Origin: Crambe crambe | Lineage: Eukaryota > Porifera > Demospongiae > Poecilosclerida > Crambeidae | Reading direction: 5' to 3' | DNA length: 64,000 nucleotides | NCBI GenBank assembly: GCA_963924555.1 | Contig: OZ004582.1 | Location: forward strand, 1,054,001 to 1,118,000 | Part shown: piece after piece, positions 53,845 through 64,000 of the stretch | Layout of the letters: the number at the start of each line of letters is the position of its first letter | Position numbering within the stretch: position 1 is the stretch's first letter | Notes under the pieces: model-generated | The model's database searches: none | Seen by the model: the letters and a program-made list of their open reading frames with translations, nothing else | Told to the model about the DNA's origin: nothing | Position numbers and translations under genes: made by a program

Positions 53845-54215
53845 GAACAAAGATTGATCCCATTTCCATCCTTCTTGTTTCCTTACTTTTTTGAGCAGTG
53901 GTCATCCCTACATCTTTTTTTCATTTCACGAAATGCTTTTTCCCTTACTTGTTTCCTTACTTTTTTGAGCAGTGGTCATCCCTACATCTCTTTTTCATTT
54001 CACGAAATGCTTTTTCCCTTACTTGTTCCTGGTCTTTTTTCCTCTCTTTTATGGTTTTAGCTATGATTAGAGTTCATTCTTCTATGTGTATGCAGGGACA
54101 GATGAAAGAAGTTCTCCAATAGCATACCAGCCCAATCATTTATCGAGTCAAGGTGTTGTGTTGTTGAGCCATACTTGGAGGTCGAAGATGCTGAAATAGA
54201 GTCTACCATGGTGAA
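53845..54215 (+). repeat. Dispersed repeat shared with 34990-35275
   Basis: Same sequence as 34990-35275 in inverted orientation, with an internal tandem duplication of a ~75-bp unit (CCTTACTTTTTTGAGCAGTG ... CATTTCACGAAATGC). Confidence 0.8.
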
Positions 54216-54258
54216 TCTAAATCCCCGAATCGATACAGTAGTCTATCATCAGCTAGAG

Positions 54259-54501
54259 CTAGCTAGCTAGCTAGCTAGAGTAATATTATGATTTCGAATA
54301 ATTGGATATTCAAATACATGCGCATGCGTATTATAGAAAAGATGGCTTCCTAATTGAATTAGTCGAGTGCTGTGCTCCATAGTGTCTCCTTTTTCATCGA
54401 GGATCAACGAGTAGAAAAGATCGTAGTTGGTAGAATTTGGAGTGGATTTGTCCAGAAATCATGGCTGTAGCTTGAGTGGTTCGAGAGATATGGTTGTCTA
54501 A

Positions 54502-54533
<32 letters not shown>

Positions 54534-54535
54534 GA
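54259..54535. repeat. Simple repeats: (AGCT)n and (AAT)n
   Basis: An AGCTAGCTAGCTAGC run near 54262-54280 and about ten AAT units at 54503-54532, followed by GAA units. Confidence 0.85.
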
Positions 54536-54725
54536 GAAGAAGAAGAAGAATATAGCGATTTACCTGCTTGCCGTATTTCTGAAACGGTAAGCTCCCTGGT
54601 CCTGAAACTTGGTCTGCACATTGTAGTAGGCTCTAGTAGGCTGGATAATCATTCACAGTAGCTTTTGTTAGGTCTAAGTGGGAGAACTAGTATTAGTCTA
54701 TAGGCGGCGCGCGCGGCCGTCCGAG

Positions 54726-54763
54726 TCATCCCTACATAGAGAGTGCTACCGCACTCTCTGATT
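54726..54763. repeat. Second hairpin copy at a CATCCCTAC element end
   Basis: CATCCCTACAT then AGAGAGTGC-TACC-GCACTCTCT (54738-54759), the inverted counterpart of 8420-8451. Confidence 0.7.
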
Positions 54764-54789
54764 ATCATCATGTATAATTATGTTCCGCC

Positions 54790-55895
54790 CCGATGCTGAA
54801 TTTGTTGTCCCGTTACGTAACCGGATGCCCTGTTGCTGAATGTTGCAGTACATTATGCCACGTAACTGGATGCCCTGTTGCTGAACGTCTGTGCAACATA
54901 TCCTGTTGACAACGGGTGGGTCAGTTGCCCAGTTGCACAATGGGTTGCTACTTATATAGTCTTGCGAGCCAGAATCTGGATGCCCTGTTGTTGAACTGTC
55001 TGCGCACAATGGGCGAGCTGCCCTGTTGCACAGTGGCCAGTTGCCCTGTCGCACAATGTGTCGCTACTTTATAGTATCGTGAGCCAGAATCAGATGCCCT
55101 GTTGCTAAACTCTCTGTGCAACATGTCCTGTTGCACAACTGGGTCAGTTGCCCAGTTATACAACGGGTCGCTGCTTTATAGTCTCATGGAGCTGAACTGT
55201 CAGAACTGCGCAATATGTTCTGTTGCACAACAGGCCAGCTGCCCGCGCCCTGCTGCACAATAGCCCTTATAGTCTCGCGAGCTAGAATCAGAAGTGTCTG
55301 CCCAACATGTCCTGTTGCACAACAGGCCAGCTGCCCTGTTGCACAATGGGTTGCTACTTATAGTTTCGTGAACCAGAATCCTGATGCCCTGTTGCTGAAC
55401 TGTCTGTGCAACATGTTCTGTGTACATCATCATGGCCCTGTTGCACAATGGGTTGCTATCTTATATAGTTTCGTGCGCCAGAATCCTGATGCCCTGTTGC
55501 TGAACTATCCGTGCAACATGTCCTGTTGCACAACGGGCCTGCTGCACAACAGGTCGCTACCTTATAGTCACGAGCCAGAATCCAGATGCCCTGTTATCTG
55601 TGCAACATGTCCTGTTGCACAACGGGCCTATTGCACAATGGGTTGCTACCTTCGTGTGTGGAACATGTCCTGTGTACAATGGGCCAGCTGCCCTGTTGCA
55701 CAATGGGTTGCTATCTTATAGTCTCGCAAGCCAGAATCCTGTTGCTGAACTGTCTGCGCAACATGTCCTGTTGCACAACGGGCCAGCTGCCCTGTTTCAC
55801 AATGGGTTCCTACTTTATAGTCTCTGTTGCTGTTGCTGAACTGTCTGCACAACATGTCCTGTTGCACAACGGGTCAGTTGCCCTGCTGCACTAAT
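54790..55895. repeat. ~107-bp satellite, about ten units
   Basis: Each unit has CCTGTTGCACAA(C/T)GGG(C/T), often doubled, then GGGTTGCTAC-TTATAGT, CGTGAGCCAGAATC, TGATGCCCTGTTGCTGAACT and GTCTGTGCAACATGT. Unit length varies from about 65 to 115 bp by loss of sub-blocks. Long open frames here (for example 55215-55721 plus) are products of the repeat, not genes. Confidence 0.9.
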
Positions 55896-55932
55896 TAGCT
55901 ATTAAATTTTTTTTAGTACACAACAGCTATAC

Positions 55933-56245
55933 ATACCAATAATGCCAGATTTTTTGTGTACATATCCATGACTTCCTCTGGTGCCCTGTAATATCGGATT
56001 AAAAGTGCAGCAAGTTCAGTAGTGCTGTGTTTACAAGCTTCAGTCGTTGGCTTAAATCCATATACCTATATAATACAAATTTCTGATAGCTATACTTAAA
56101 TAACTCACTCTTCTCCTCCCCTCAGTTTTGAACTGAGATACCAAGCTTCTACAATACTTCACTGCTTCATCATATTTGTATTTAACTTTTCCTTCTTCTT
56201 TTAGTACTTTTATGATTGCATCCTGTTCCAATACATTATTATTAT
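55933..56245 (-). CDS. Unrecognised two-exon gene fragment
   Basis: Exon 1 (56245-56109) reads NNNVLEQDAIIKVLKEEGK, YKYDEAVKYCRSLVSQFKTE and ends AGAAGA|GTGAGT. A 43-bp intron (56108-56066) ends TATATAG, and exon 2 (56065 to about 55936) continues in phase VYGFKPTTEACKHSTTELAA, LLIRYYRAPEEVMDMYTKN with a further donor TTG|GTATGT. The splice sites and uninterrupted frame favour a real gene whose next exon would lie beyond the adjoining satellite. Predicted all-helical; no family recognised. Confidence 0.5.
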
Positions 56246-56395
56246 CTGATAAACTAAGTACTAGCTATTAATTCCTTGAAATTGATCTCATTAACTCCTC
56301 TAATAGTAGACTGGCAAAAGTATTTTGCAATCTCTTCCCTGAGCTCACCAGTGATAATGTGATGGTGATATAAAAGGTGATACATTTTTTTATAG

Positions 56396-56545
56396 CCCAA
56401 CATTCTAGCCCAAACATTCTCATTGATGTTTCTGGATTAGCAAAGATAACCGATTTTGGATTTGCTTTGGGATTACCAAAAGTACAACAGCAGAGGCTAA
56501 CCTTGCCTTCTTTGGGTAGGCCTGTGCTGTGCAAAGGGCACACCG
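56396..56545 (+). pseudogene. Protein kinase exon, activation-loop region
   Basis: Reads SPNILIDVSGLAKITDFGFA then LGLPKVQQQRL: the catalytic-loop Asn and DFG (subdomains VIb-VII) of an IRAK/receptor-like kinase. The preceding HRD part is missing; the frame soon leaves the family. Isolated fragment. Confidence 0.65.
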
Positions 56546-56929
56546 AGAGTTGGGCAGCTGGAGTCTACTGGCTGTCTGCAGCAGTGAAAACAACGACCGT
56601 CCGAAGATACTACCAAATCAGATGATCCGCTCTAACTTCGACTCTTGCCAGCACACTCTGCCGCTGCAATCTAGCTAGGCGATCTCCTAGCCTACTTCCA
56701 AGTAAAATTCCAGCTAAAGCTGGCTGCAGAAACGTTGAGGTTAATTATGCTGACTCAGGGTTTTAATATTCAACATGTGCATGCGCAGTATAGTGTTTTG
56801 CAGATCTGGAGTACAACCTATCTCTAAAGCCATAGAGATGAATTTCAGCTGTAAATATCATCAGTAATTTTTTTTGGGGTACCAACAAACAGTCAGAGTT
56901 ACATACTCTTTACACAAAAACCACAGTAT

Positions 56930-58110
56930 CAATTATGAAAAACAAATTACATACTCTTCACTAAAGCAACATACAAAATGCTCAGTCTTGTTCATACAGT
57001 ACATTGGACCACACTCGCATCCAATCCATTTAGGAGTCAAATCCTCAGACTCAGAAATTACACATTTTCGGGCATCACAATCTCTGTCGTCCTCCATAGA
57101 ACTGCTACCTACAACACACAATTGCATCTTTATCGGACATTGGGACCTCCAAATAGCAGACACAGTTGGAAGTTACACTTATTGTCCTGTGTTGAGAGGT
57201 TGGGAATTTACAGTCTACCCTATTATATGGTCAAAGCACAACTTAACTTTCACTCTATTTCAATTACACTCCACTGGGCACTCATCCATGGAGTCTGCAC
57301 ACCCGGACCCATCTATCATCCATGGAGATTGCACGCCCTCGTATTGGACGACCACAGGAAGCAGCTCCACAAACCCACTCCCTCGTGCTGGACGACCAAG
57401 GGAAGCTACTTGCTTGGAGACACGCCTTCCTCCATCCTTGTCAGATCTATCATCCATGGAGTTTGCACGCCCTCGTACTAGACGACCACGGGAAGCAGCT
57501 CGCTTGGAGACACACCCTCCTCCATCCTTGTCAGATCCATCATCCACAGAGTTTGGACGACCACGGGAAGCTGCTCGCTTGGAGACACACCCTCCTCCAT
57601 CCCTGTCATCCATGGAGTTTGCATGCCCTCGTACTGGACGACCGCGGGAAGCAGAGGGAAACCAGATTCATCAATGTTGAAAATTTGACTTGGCTTTTTG
57701 TGTAGATGAAACTTAGATAGAGTACTATGATATTTATCAAGAACTTCCTTATTCGTAGCCAGATACCTTGCTCGGGATAATGAAGGTGTTCGTAATACAA
57801 CTTGAGGATGACAACGACAGAATGAAGTCCACCAGCCATTACATCCTTACGAGTCTTTCCATATCCCATAGAAGCATAATGGAAGATGAATCCCTCCAGT
57901 TCTGATTCTTCATCGTCAGTGAGGAACTTGGGAGGCCCACTGACACTTCCAGGTAATACCCGGCCACTGATGCGATCTCCAAGAGTAGTTCTGGGGATAT
58001 TAAATTTTTCTGCAGCTAATCTAATGCTGAAACCACCTTCAATTACAGCTTTCATAGCCTGGCTCATGCTCTGAGATTCGTAGTTCTTGTATGTTGCAGC
58101 ACGATGAAGT
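56930..58110 (-). pseudogene. Pogo/Tigger-like transposase, internally deleted
   Basis: Leftward: HTH psq-type N terminus (SMSQAMKAVIEGGFSIRLAA, EKFNIPRTTLGDRISGRVLP), GPPKFLTDDEESELEGFIFH, then in another frame KKPSQIFNIDESGFPLLP with the first catalytic Asp (N-I-D-E-S). The rest of the DDE domain is missing. It continues in a repetitive SKRAASRGRP region (57640-57290) and a C-terminal zinc-like DLTPKWIGCECGPMYC at about 57010. Frameshifts accompany each join. Confidence 0.7.
57290..57645. repeat. ~90-bp repeat within the pogo-like gene
   Basis: Four units with ACGACCACGGGAAGC(A/T)GCTCGCTTGGAGAC, ACCCTCCTCCATCC and CATCCATGGAGTTTGCACGC. Minus-strand translation gives repeats of CVSKRAASRGRP-x-S(M/V)DD, an AT-hook-like basic linker. 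Confidence 0.8.
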
Positions 58111-58912
58111 GGATGAAATAGAAGAGGGTGTTCGATAGAAGAATTAAACACTCGTTGCTTGAGGGGGGGGGCTCCCTGATAGAAATAGCCATCTGCAAAC
58201 AGACACATTATGATTAGAGTTGATCACATCCCCTTTCCCTAGTCCAGACTAAAAACTTAATGACCCATTCAGTGACCAGTGCTCGTGTCAACTGAACATG
58301 AATAGTGCTAAGGTCTTGCATTAGCTATATTTCATCTGAATTGCTAATGTTGATTCGACTTTCGAGTAGATTGGCCATGATTATTGACTCAACGATTCCT
58401 GAAAGTATTAGCAATTCATCTATCACCGATGAAATATTGATTAGAAAATCAGGATGAAAGTGAAAGTCATGGTATATTATTTATGCATCACTAGCCACAT
58501 GCTGACAACTGTGCTGATCAATAATTTCTTATGTTATAATTATTTCCTAAATCAATGGGGGCTCAAGCCCGCTGAACCGCCTGCTGGCTACAGGCCTGTC
58601 ATATATACAACCAACTGGACTCGGAGGGGAATCTCCCACATCATCTCTAAACCCAGATCTTTGAAACTTGAAATTTTCTTTAATAGTTAACAATCTGAAA
58701 TCTGGAGGTAGAGAATGGGAGAGTTCACACTGTCTAAAACTAAAGAAAATGAAAAACGAATGAGCAAGTATGCACTGAGAGTAGAATTATAAATTGGAGT
58801 TTGCAAGCTCACTTGGATTTCCTGGATGTCCTGGTGCCATAAGTTGTCACTGTTAGACATCCGAAAAATTTACTACTTGTACTGTACACTCAAAAAAATT
58901 TAATTAGTCATG
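58111..58912. other. Spacer, no gene recognised
   Basis: A+T-rich, no domain recognised. Confidence 0.4.
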
Positions 58913-58915
58913 TAC

Positions 58916-59089
58916 ATGGGCATCACATTAAGCAGACGGTATCAGAGGCTATCATGTCAGTTACTGTGCAGGAGAGAACCCGACAATCCTAGCGATAGGT
59001 TGCTGTTCGCTGTTATAAAAGATGGAACCATTATTGGACATCTTCCAAGAAAGATAGCATTGGTTTTTCTGAGTCCATATGCTGCATAG
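58916..59089 (+). CDS. Short HIRAN-like ORF
   Basis: 57 codons from ATG to TAG: MGITLSRRYQRLSCQLLCRR, EPDNPSDRLLFAVIKDGTII, GHLPRKIALVFLS. The REPDNP.D..AV.KDG..(V/I)GHLPRK pattern is the HIRAN-like module of invertebrate repeat proteins. Open and ATG-started, but it lacks the last strand of the domain, so it is probably a truncated exon. Confidence 0.55.
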   Translation: MGITLSRRYQRLSCQLLCRREPDNPSDRLLFAVIKDGTIIGHLPRKIALVFLSPYAA

Positions 59090-59990
59090 TAAGTGGAGGG
59101 AGAAGGTACTCAGCAGACTTACCTCAAGGTGGCCTAGAGATTCCATGTGGCCTGCTGTTCAAAGCGAAAGTCAAGGAAATTCAAAAGCTAAGACAATGCA
59201 TGAAGCTTGCTAGGAAATAATTGATGACGGTGATACAATTAAAAAATTACGACAATAATTATTATAACAATTCCAATGCATTTAACCTGTTTCTATTATA
59301 ACAAGTTAGTCTTTTAAAAAGACTAGGACAGTGCAACCTTTATTATTATTAAACATTCTAAATAATGTGCACTGAGTAACATGGCTTATTGTAGTAAGGT
59401 TGGTATTTACACAGCTAGTATTCTTTCTGTTCAATGCTTTCAAACTGCCGTTTTGAATGATTTTCACACATTATAGCTTGATTGGAGTATGTCTGGGATT
59501 CTTTCATTAGATTCTCCTTCATAATGGCTCTAAGTCTTTGGCACTTCAAATGATCACCTAGTTCATGTACATTGCAATCTCTGTTTTTTTTGTTCATTGC
59601 TGTCTTCTCTGCATGGGCTTGATTTGTTGGCAAAGACGGCCAAGAAGCATCACTCTCCATGGTGTAGCATTACTACGTAGTGACTGTGAGCCTGAGACAG
59701 CCAAGAAGCATCAGCACTCTCTTCACTCACGGTGTAGCATTACTGCGTAGTGACTGCAAGCCTGAGCTTGAGCCTGTTAATGCACGTGCTCGATACGCAT
59801 CACCGCACATCATTGCGTGCGCTATTAATACGTACCATCATAGATAGTCGCCTTTGGCACTATGCCTCGGCACTCCGGTGCCGAGGCAAAAACTAGCAGT
59901 CACTCCCATCACTTGAAAAAAATCCATCCAGAAGACATTTCAGACTTGCTTTCTGACTGGTCTTCAGATTCGTCCTCGGTATCTCTGTAG
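59090..59990. other. Spacer, no gene recognised
   Basis: The near-duplicate blocks GCCAAGAAGCATCA / CACGGTGTAGCATTACT(A/G)CGTAGTGACTG occur at about 59638-59690 and 59700-59755. A minus-strand open frame 59660-59415 has no recognised domain. Confidence 0.45.
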
Positions 59991-59993
59991 CCA

Positions 59994-60490
59994 TTAAGTA
60001 CACCTAAATCTGTTCACAATAAACTGTGGGTTGTCAGAGATGTCCTTAGCCATTTCCACCAACCATTTTGCACCTAGCTCTTTAAGTGAGGCTAAGCATA
60101 ATTTTATTGGCTCTAACTCCACTGAATCAATATCCTTTCCATGAATTTGCTTTGTGATTTCCTCTGAATACCACGCTTCAAATTTACGCTTCAGAAAGTC
60201 TTTTGCAGGCTTGTTCACTGATATGTTGGCTGGGAGTAAGCACGTATGGATATTATGAGCATCAAGAAAATTTGTTAGTAACTTGTCCCTTAAAGTTATC
60301 CATGATCAGGCTTATCATCTCCCACATCAGATCAGCTCGTATAGATTCCACATAGGGAACGATGATTTCTTCAATGTACTGTACCATTGTGTTCTCCGTA
60401 GACCAATGGTTTGGGAATGAGTGATATGCCACTCTGAAATTTAGGGTGGCAGCAGTTGTTTTCCCTTTTTTACATTTTATATGTAGCTTG
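59994..60490 (-). pseudogene. DDE_1 (pogo-type) transposase C-terminal half
   Basis: Leftward: VAYHSFPNHWSTENTMVQYI, IVPYVESIRADLMWEMISLI, MDNFKGQVTNKF, then NKPAKDFLKRKFEAWYSEEI and LKELGAKWLVEMAKDISDNP, ending in a stop at 59994. MDNFKGQ..., a downstream VNKPAKDF and GAKWLV are hallmarks of DDE superfamily endonuclease transposons of the pogo type. One frameshift separates MDNFKGQ from NKPAKD. The N-terminal DNA-binding part is absent. Confidence 0.7.
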
Positions 60491-61265
60491 TAAACTTTAC
60501 AAGCGTTTAACAGCTTTTAATGTTTTGCACGATAAGACCCCTTTTCTCAAGTACTATCACATAATAGTATGCAGTATATATACTATATGACTTTTTTTAT
60601 TTTAAGAAATTTGAAAGTGGTGTCAACAAACTTCGTTGAGCATGCACAATATACACAGTCAATTCCTGAAAAGTGCTACCACAAGTGTAATAGACATCCT
60701 CAATAATCTTCTAGAGTTCAACACCGTCCTGATATTTTAGCTTGTGTTGAGCATAGAGGACACGGGGACGTAGACATTCACAACATAGTATATACTTACA
60801 AACATTTTTGGCATACTGGGCATTAGGGGTGAATGGCATTAGATGTCCTTTTCGGGAAGAGGTGCTGAGGGAAGGCCTATATTTTTCTGTTGTTGTTTCT
60901 CCATATTATAATGCTCACTATCAGAATCAGGAATAGGGTCTGGAAGGTGGTGAAATGACTGCAGGATCTACTGCTACCAATATATTTAGGGGATAGCCTT
61001 GAAAATATCCATTGATTTTTTCGCCTACCGAGCAGCTGATAGGTTGATTTTTCATATCAGGTGGAAAGAAAAACGATGAGGTCTCAGACCGTCTCGTAAA
61101 CCAACAAAAACATCCCAGAGTGTTGATGTTGAAGATACAGAAACGATTTACCAAGGCCTCAGCACTCTGGGGCCCGACGTTATCTGCACAGATACTAGTG
61201 GCATCGATGATAGCTAGCTAGCTAGGTGTTAATAGCTAGGAGTCCTGACCAAAAATTTGACCTTT
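60491..61265. other. Spacer, no gene recognised
   Basis: No domain recognised; a minus-strand open frame 61154-60927 has no known motif. Confidence 0.4.
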
Positions 61266-61269
61266 GACC

Positions 61270-61303
61270 TGAGTATGGCTGACTGCCAGGTTTACCCAGA
61301 GCG
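61270..61303 (-). repeat. TGTGACC-type inverted repeat end
   Basis: CCAGGTTTACCCAGAGCGGGTCACA followed by TA, the right-hand end form of the 671-bp MITE family. The partner end is not recognised nearby. Confidence 0.5.
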
Positions 61304-61789
61304 GGTCACATATCTCCTGCAGAATATATCTTATGATGATGTGTGTCATCTGATGAAGTACGCTATCAACCCAGACGAGAACTATTACCATGGCTGTGGA
61401 TAAAATGCACAAGCGGGGACATGTTAACCCCTGGTGCAAAAAGACTTGTGTTCTGAAGCTGTTTAGCGACCTATCAAGAGTGAGTTGGATGAACAAGGCC
61501 CTCTCCACTTTAAAAAGTCAGCACACATATTGAATAAACAAACTTACCGCCCAATGCCCTCACACATATGATTAAATAAAAACTTACCGCCCAATGCCCT
61601 CCCCTTCCAGTGTATGCATACACAGCTGATTTCAGGATTTTCACATGTATATACAATAACAACTACAGGTTGACAGAAGTGTGCGAGCAAGTTTTCTCTT
61701 GGTTATCTCGTTATGGGAAGATGACCCGAAGGAATTGTCATACATTTGTATTTTTCCTTTTGTACTTGCTTCACCTCTATATAGGACAG

Positions 61790-62180
61790 ACAGTGTATGT
61801 GATACACATCTCTCCATGATGGGACAGACTATGGACTGACAGACAGTGGGATAATTAAGTGTTAACACTTGGGTATCCCTAGTACTGTCCACCCAATCCA
61901 TGGGACTGAGGGATGGGACAAACAGTAGTGTATGTGGGACACTTGGTGTATCCCTAGCACTATCAACCCTGTCCATGGGACTGAGGGATGGGACGGACAG
62001 TGGGATAAGGCAGTGTATGTGATATCTCAGTACTGTCCACCCTGTCCATGGGACCGAGGGATGGAACGGACAGTAGTGTATGTGGGGTATCCCTAGTACT
62101 GTCCACCCTGTCCATGGGATGGGACGGACAGTAGGATAATTAAGGTAGTGTATGTGGGACACTTACTGTCCACCCTGTCT
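61790..62180. repeat. ~75-bp tandem repeat, five units
   Basis: Units contain GTATCCCTAGTACTGTCCAC, CCTGTCCATGGGACTGAGGG, ATGGGACGGACAGT and GTGTATGTGGGACACTT. The minus-strand frame 62162-61641 is a repeat product. Confidence 0.85.
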
Positions 62181-62189
62181 ATCACTATG

Positions 62190-62840
62190 AATATGCATAC
62201 ACGCAAGTCCAGTTAGCCGCTCTTGGCCCATCATTGAGCGCAATGGGGTTTTTAGACGACCCAAAGTGGATATACTTCTCTCAGCCTCGCAGTTGGTAAC
62301 TGGTAACACAGCTAAGACATTGATTAAGTAGAGAATGTTCGGAAATAAGCTGCCATTGATTTCATATAAGGTAGATGCTATAGTAGATTTAGTTTGTTTG
62401 TTTCACTAGCACTTAATTTCAACTCTTGCCCAGTAATTTCCATGTGCTGCTTTTTAAATTCCTCAAACTTTTTCTCCCAAGTCCCAGTCCACTTGTAACA
62501 CCAAATATCAAGCTCAGCATCCAGAGTGTGGGGGCAAGGTTCCATGAAGACTGCATAACCACATTAGAGGGAACAAGGGAGAATCCTTTAACCACACTGT
62601 CTTGATCACTACTAAATCTACCATTGAGCCTCTTTATTAATTCATCTATTAAAGGAATAGTAAGACTAACTCGAAAATAGTCCTTAGCTTCCTGTTCAGG
62701 AGACTGAGACTGGGTTGTGTGATTCTGCAGGAATCTGTCTCTGACAAGTGCGTGGCTTTTTGACCTCTACAATGCTCAAACCACTCATGATAACTTTCTA
62801 CTATTTTATTTCTAGTGTGTTGAAAAGAACAAATCACTAC
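62190..62840 (-). pseudogene. hAT transposase, C-terminal region
   Basis: Leftward: IVESYHEWFEHCRGQKATHL, then after frame changes LPVTNCEAERSISTLGRLKT followed by PLRSMMGQERLTGLA (62330-62190), the hAT C-terminal dimerisation domain. The N-terminal zinc BED finger and the first part of the catalytic region are not in view. Two or more frameshifts. Confidence 0.75.
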
Positions 62841-63320
62841 CTGAACATCTTAACCAAATCAATTCCTTTTTTCTGAAGACCAGAACTTGTAAATCTAAGA
62901 TTTCTTGAGTGTGACAATGAACTCAAAATCAGTGCCTTTAAGCAGAGATGTAGCTTGAGCTACAGCCACCTCCCAGTATGATTAACTGACATTTCAACAA
63001 AGGTATCCACGTATTGTCAAGTTCAAAGAAAAGGAAATCAATAGGGAAAGTAGTGACTGTTCGTGTTGACGTTGGTATGTTGTGTGATTAAGTAATTCAG
63101 TTAAGTGGTGGTGCTCTTGCTTTTTAGCATCTCCTCAATCAGGAGGGGGGCACAGGGGAAGCTTCCCATCCCAACAGCTGAACTCCCCCCAAACTGACCC
63201 AGCTTCCCCCCCCCCCCCCCCTAAAGAAAGAGTTTAAGGACAAAAAATAGTATATTTTTTGGATCCAAGCATTTAGAAAATACTGTAGTAATTACTTCCA
63301 TTGCATAACTGTCTCATTTC
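62841..63320. other. Spacer with a 16-base C run, no gene recognised
   Basis: C run at 63206-63221 next to GGGGAAGCTTCCC palindromes; otherwise plain. Confidence 0.45.
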
Positions 63321-63324
63321 TCAG

Positions 63325-63790
63325 AGAGCGAGATTTCTAGTGCAACAAGTGGTTATGCACAAGAGAGATTGTTGGGTAGTAGAGGGTTTGGTGTTGTCTA
63401 TAAAATTATCCTCAACATCAAGAAATTAACGGAGGTAATTTTAATAGTTATAATAATAATAATAGTGCTTTCAATTGGTCACTTTCAGGATGGTGCATTG
63501 CTCTTGCTGGTGGTCAGGAAAACAAGATTCGAATTCTGTTTATTGTGTTCTAGTACTTAGTCTAATTATGCTAAAGCTCACCCCACAATGCAATTACATT
63601 CTATCATTAATTTTGTCCAGACCGAGCATCTTGATGAAGCCAGAAAGAGTGTAAATGGGTACAAGAGCATGGCTGATCCAAAGGCTGGTGAGCTGCCACA
63701 CTACCTGCTTCTTTATTATAAAATTATAGAGCAGAAACACAGCAAACGTCCTTCATCTAAAATGGTAAACCTTTGTATTCTGTTCTAGAT
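63325..63790 (+). CDS. Receptor-like/IRAK-type protein kinase exons, partial
   Basis: After the acceptor TTTCTCAG the first exon reads SEISSATSGYAQERLLGSRG, FGVVYKIIL: the EI..AT......LG.GGFG.VYKG entry of an IRAK-like kinase, with Arg in place of the second loop Gly. The last exon (after TTTTGTCCAG, 63622 onward) reads EHLDEARKSVNGYKSMADPK, AGELPHYLLLYYKIIEQKHS, KRPSSKMV, which fits the end of the kinase C lobe (the KRPSS of subdomain XI), then a donor-like GTAAAC. The exons between do not give a continuous kinase, so it is probably a decayed copy continuing towards the right edge. Confidence 0.5.
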
Positions 63791-64000
63791 AATAATTTCA
63801 ATTATTGTAGTTGATGCAGTGGTAGTGTGAAACAAACTTCTACCATTATAAAACTCTTTCAAAACACTATAGCTAAGAATTCTGTATCAGATTCATCATA
63901 AAATTTTTTGTGTTGTACTGTAAGAAATTTAGAATAAATCATCTGCTTCCAAAAGTTCAATCGGTGAACTAGTTTGATATAAGCATTCTGACAGTTATTG
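63791..64000. other. Right edge, no gene recognised
   Basis: A+T-rich, presumably intronic or 3' of the kinase remnant. Confidence 0.3.

Noticed and set aside
54790-55895. Long open frames across the satellite (for example 55215-55721 plus)
   Set aside because: They arise from the repeat unit lacking stops in one frame; the residues are repeats of HNG/CCTTGQL with no domain.
56874-57680. 268-codon plus-strand ORF
   Set aside because: It overlaps the antisense of the pogo-like gene and its minisatellite; the recognisable HTH and DDE motifs are on the minus strand.

Overview
The window looks like intergenic and accessory DNA of an early-branching animal, most likely a demosponge. The evidence is the very short spliceosomal introns (43 to 60 bp with clear GT/AG borders), A+T-rich spacers full of AGCTAGCT runs, IRAK/receptor-like kinase exons, and a spectrum of transposon proteins (RAG1 N-terminal-like, Ulp1-PHD, SWIM-YqaJ, EnSpm-like, pogo/Tigger, hAT, BEL/Pao, Gypsy, DIRS) known from sponges and cnidarians. 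The species cannot be fixed from sequence alone. No rRNA, tRNA or CRISPR array was recognised, and I see no complete conserved housekeeping gene.

Layout. 1-2.8 kb: 5' part of a BEL/Pao retroelement with a tRNA-Tyr primer site and a probable LTR. 3-14 kb: fragments of DDE/rve, RAG1-N-like, 'DLCW', Ulp1-PHD, THAP and SWIM-YqaJ transposon genes, cut up by palindromic non-autonomous elements. 15-22 kb: Gypsy and DIRS fossils and MITE-like elements. 22-27 kb: SWIM-type and 'GGDGRADSPGHS' transposase remains and a Tigger fragment. 29.4-31.1 kb: a RAG1 N-terminal-like (zinc region plus RING) gene and the C-terminal part of the same family. 32-36.4 kb: a nearly full-length EnSpm/CACTA-like transposase and a DDE-type gene. 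37-43.5 kb: rve, Gypsy, kinase and BEL/Pao remnants. 51-63 kb: a Gypsy fossil, a palindromic element, a ~107-bp satellite, pogo, HIRAN and hAT fragments, and kinase exons at the right edge.

The most interesting region is about 43.5-49.7 kb. Two divergent multi-exon genes share a ~330-bp central promoter: leftward a two-C2H2-finger plus SET-domain (KMT5A-like) methyltransferase gene whose SET domain reads cleanly across a 58-bp intron, and rightward a tyrosine recombinase gene of the Crypton-like type, which is decayed. Arrays of a related short repeat in opposite orientation bracket the pair. I infer a mobile element that pairs a tyrosine recombinase with a histone-methyltransferase-like gene. 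Two near-identical 671-bp MITEs lie on either side of it in the same orientation.

Most coding remains are broken. The SET exons, the RING exon of the RAG1-N-like gene, a short HIRAN ORF and one unrecognised two-exon gene are the stretches that still read cleanly.
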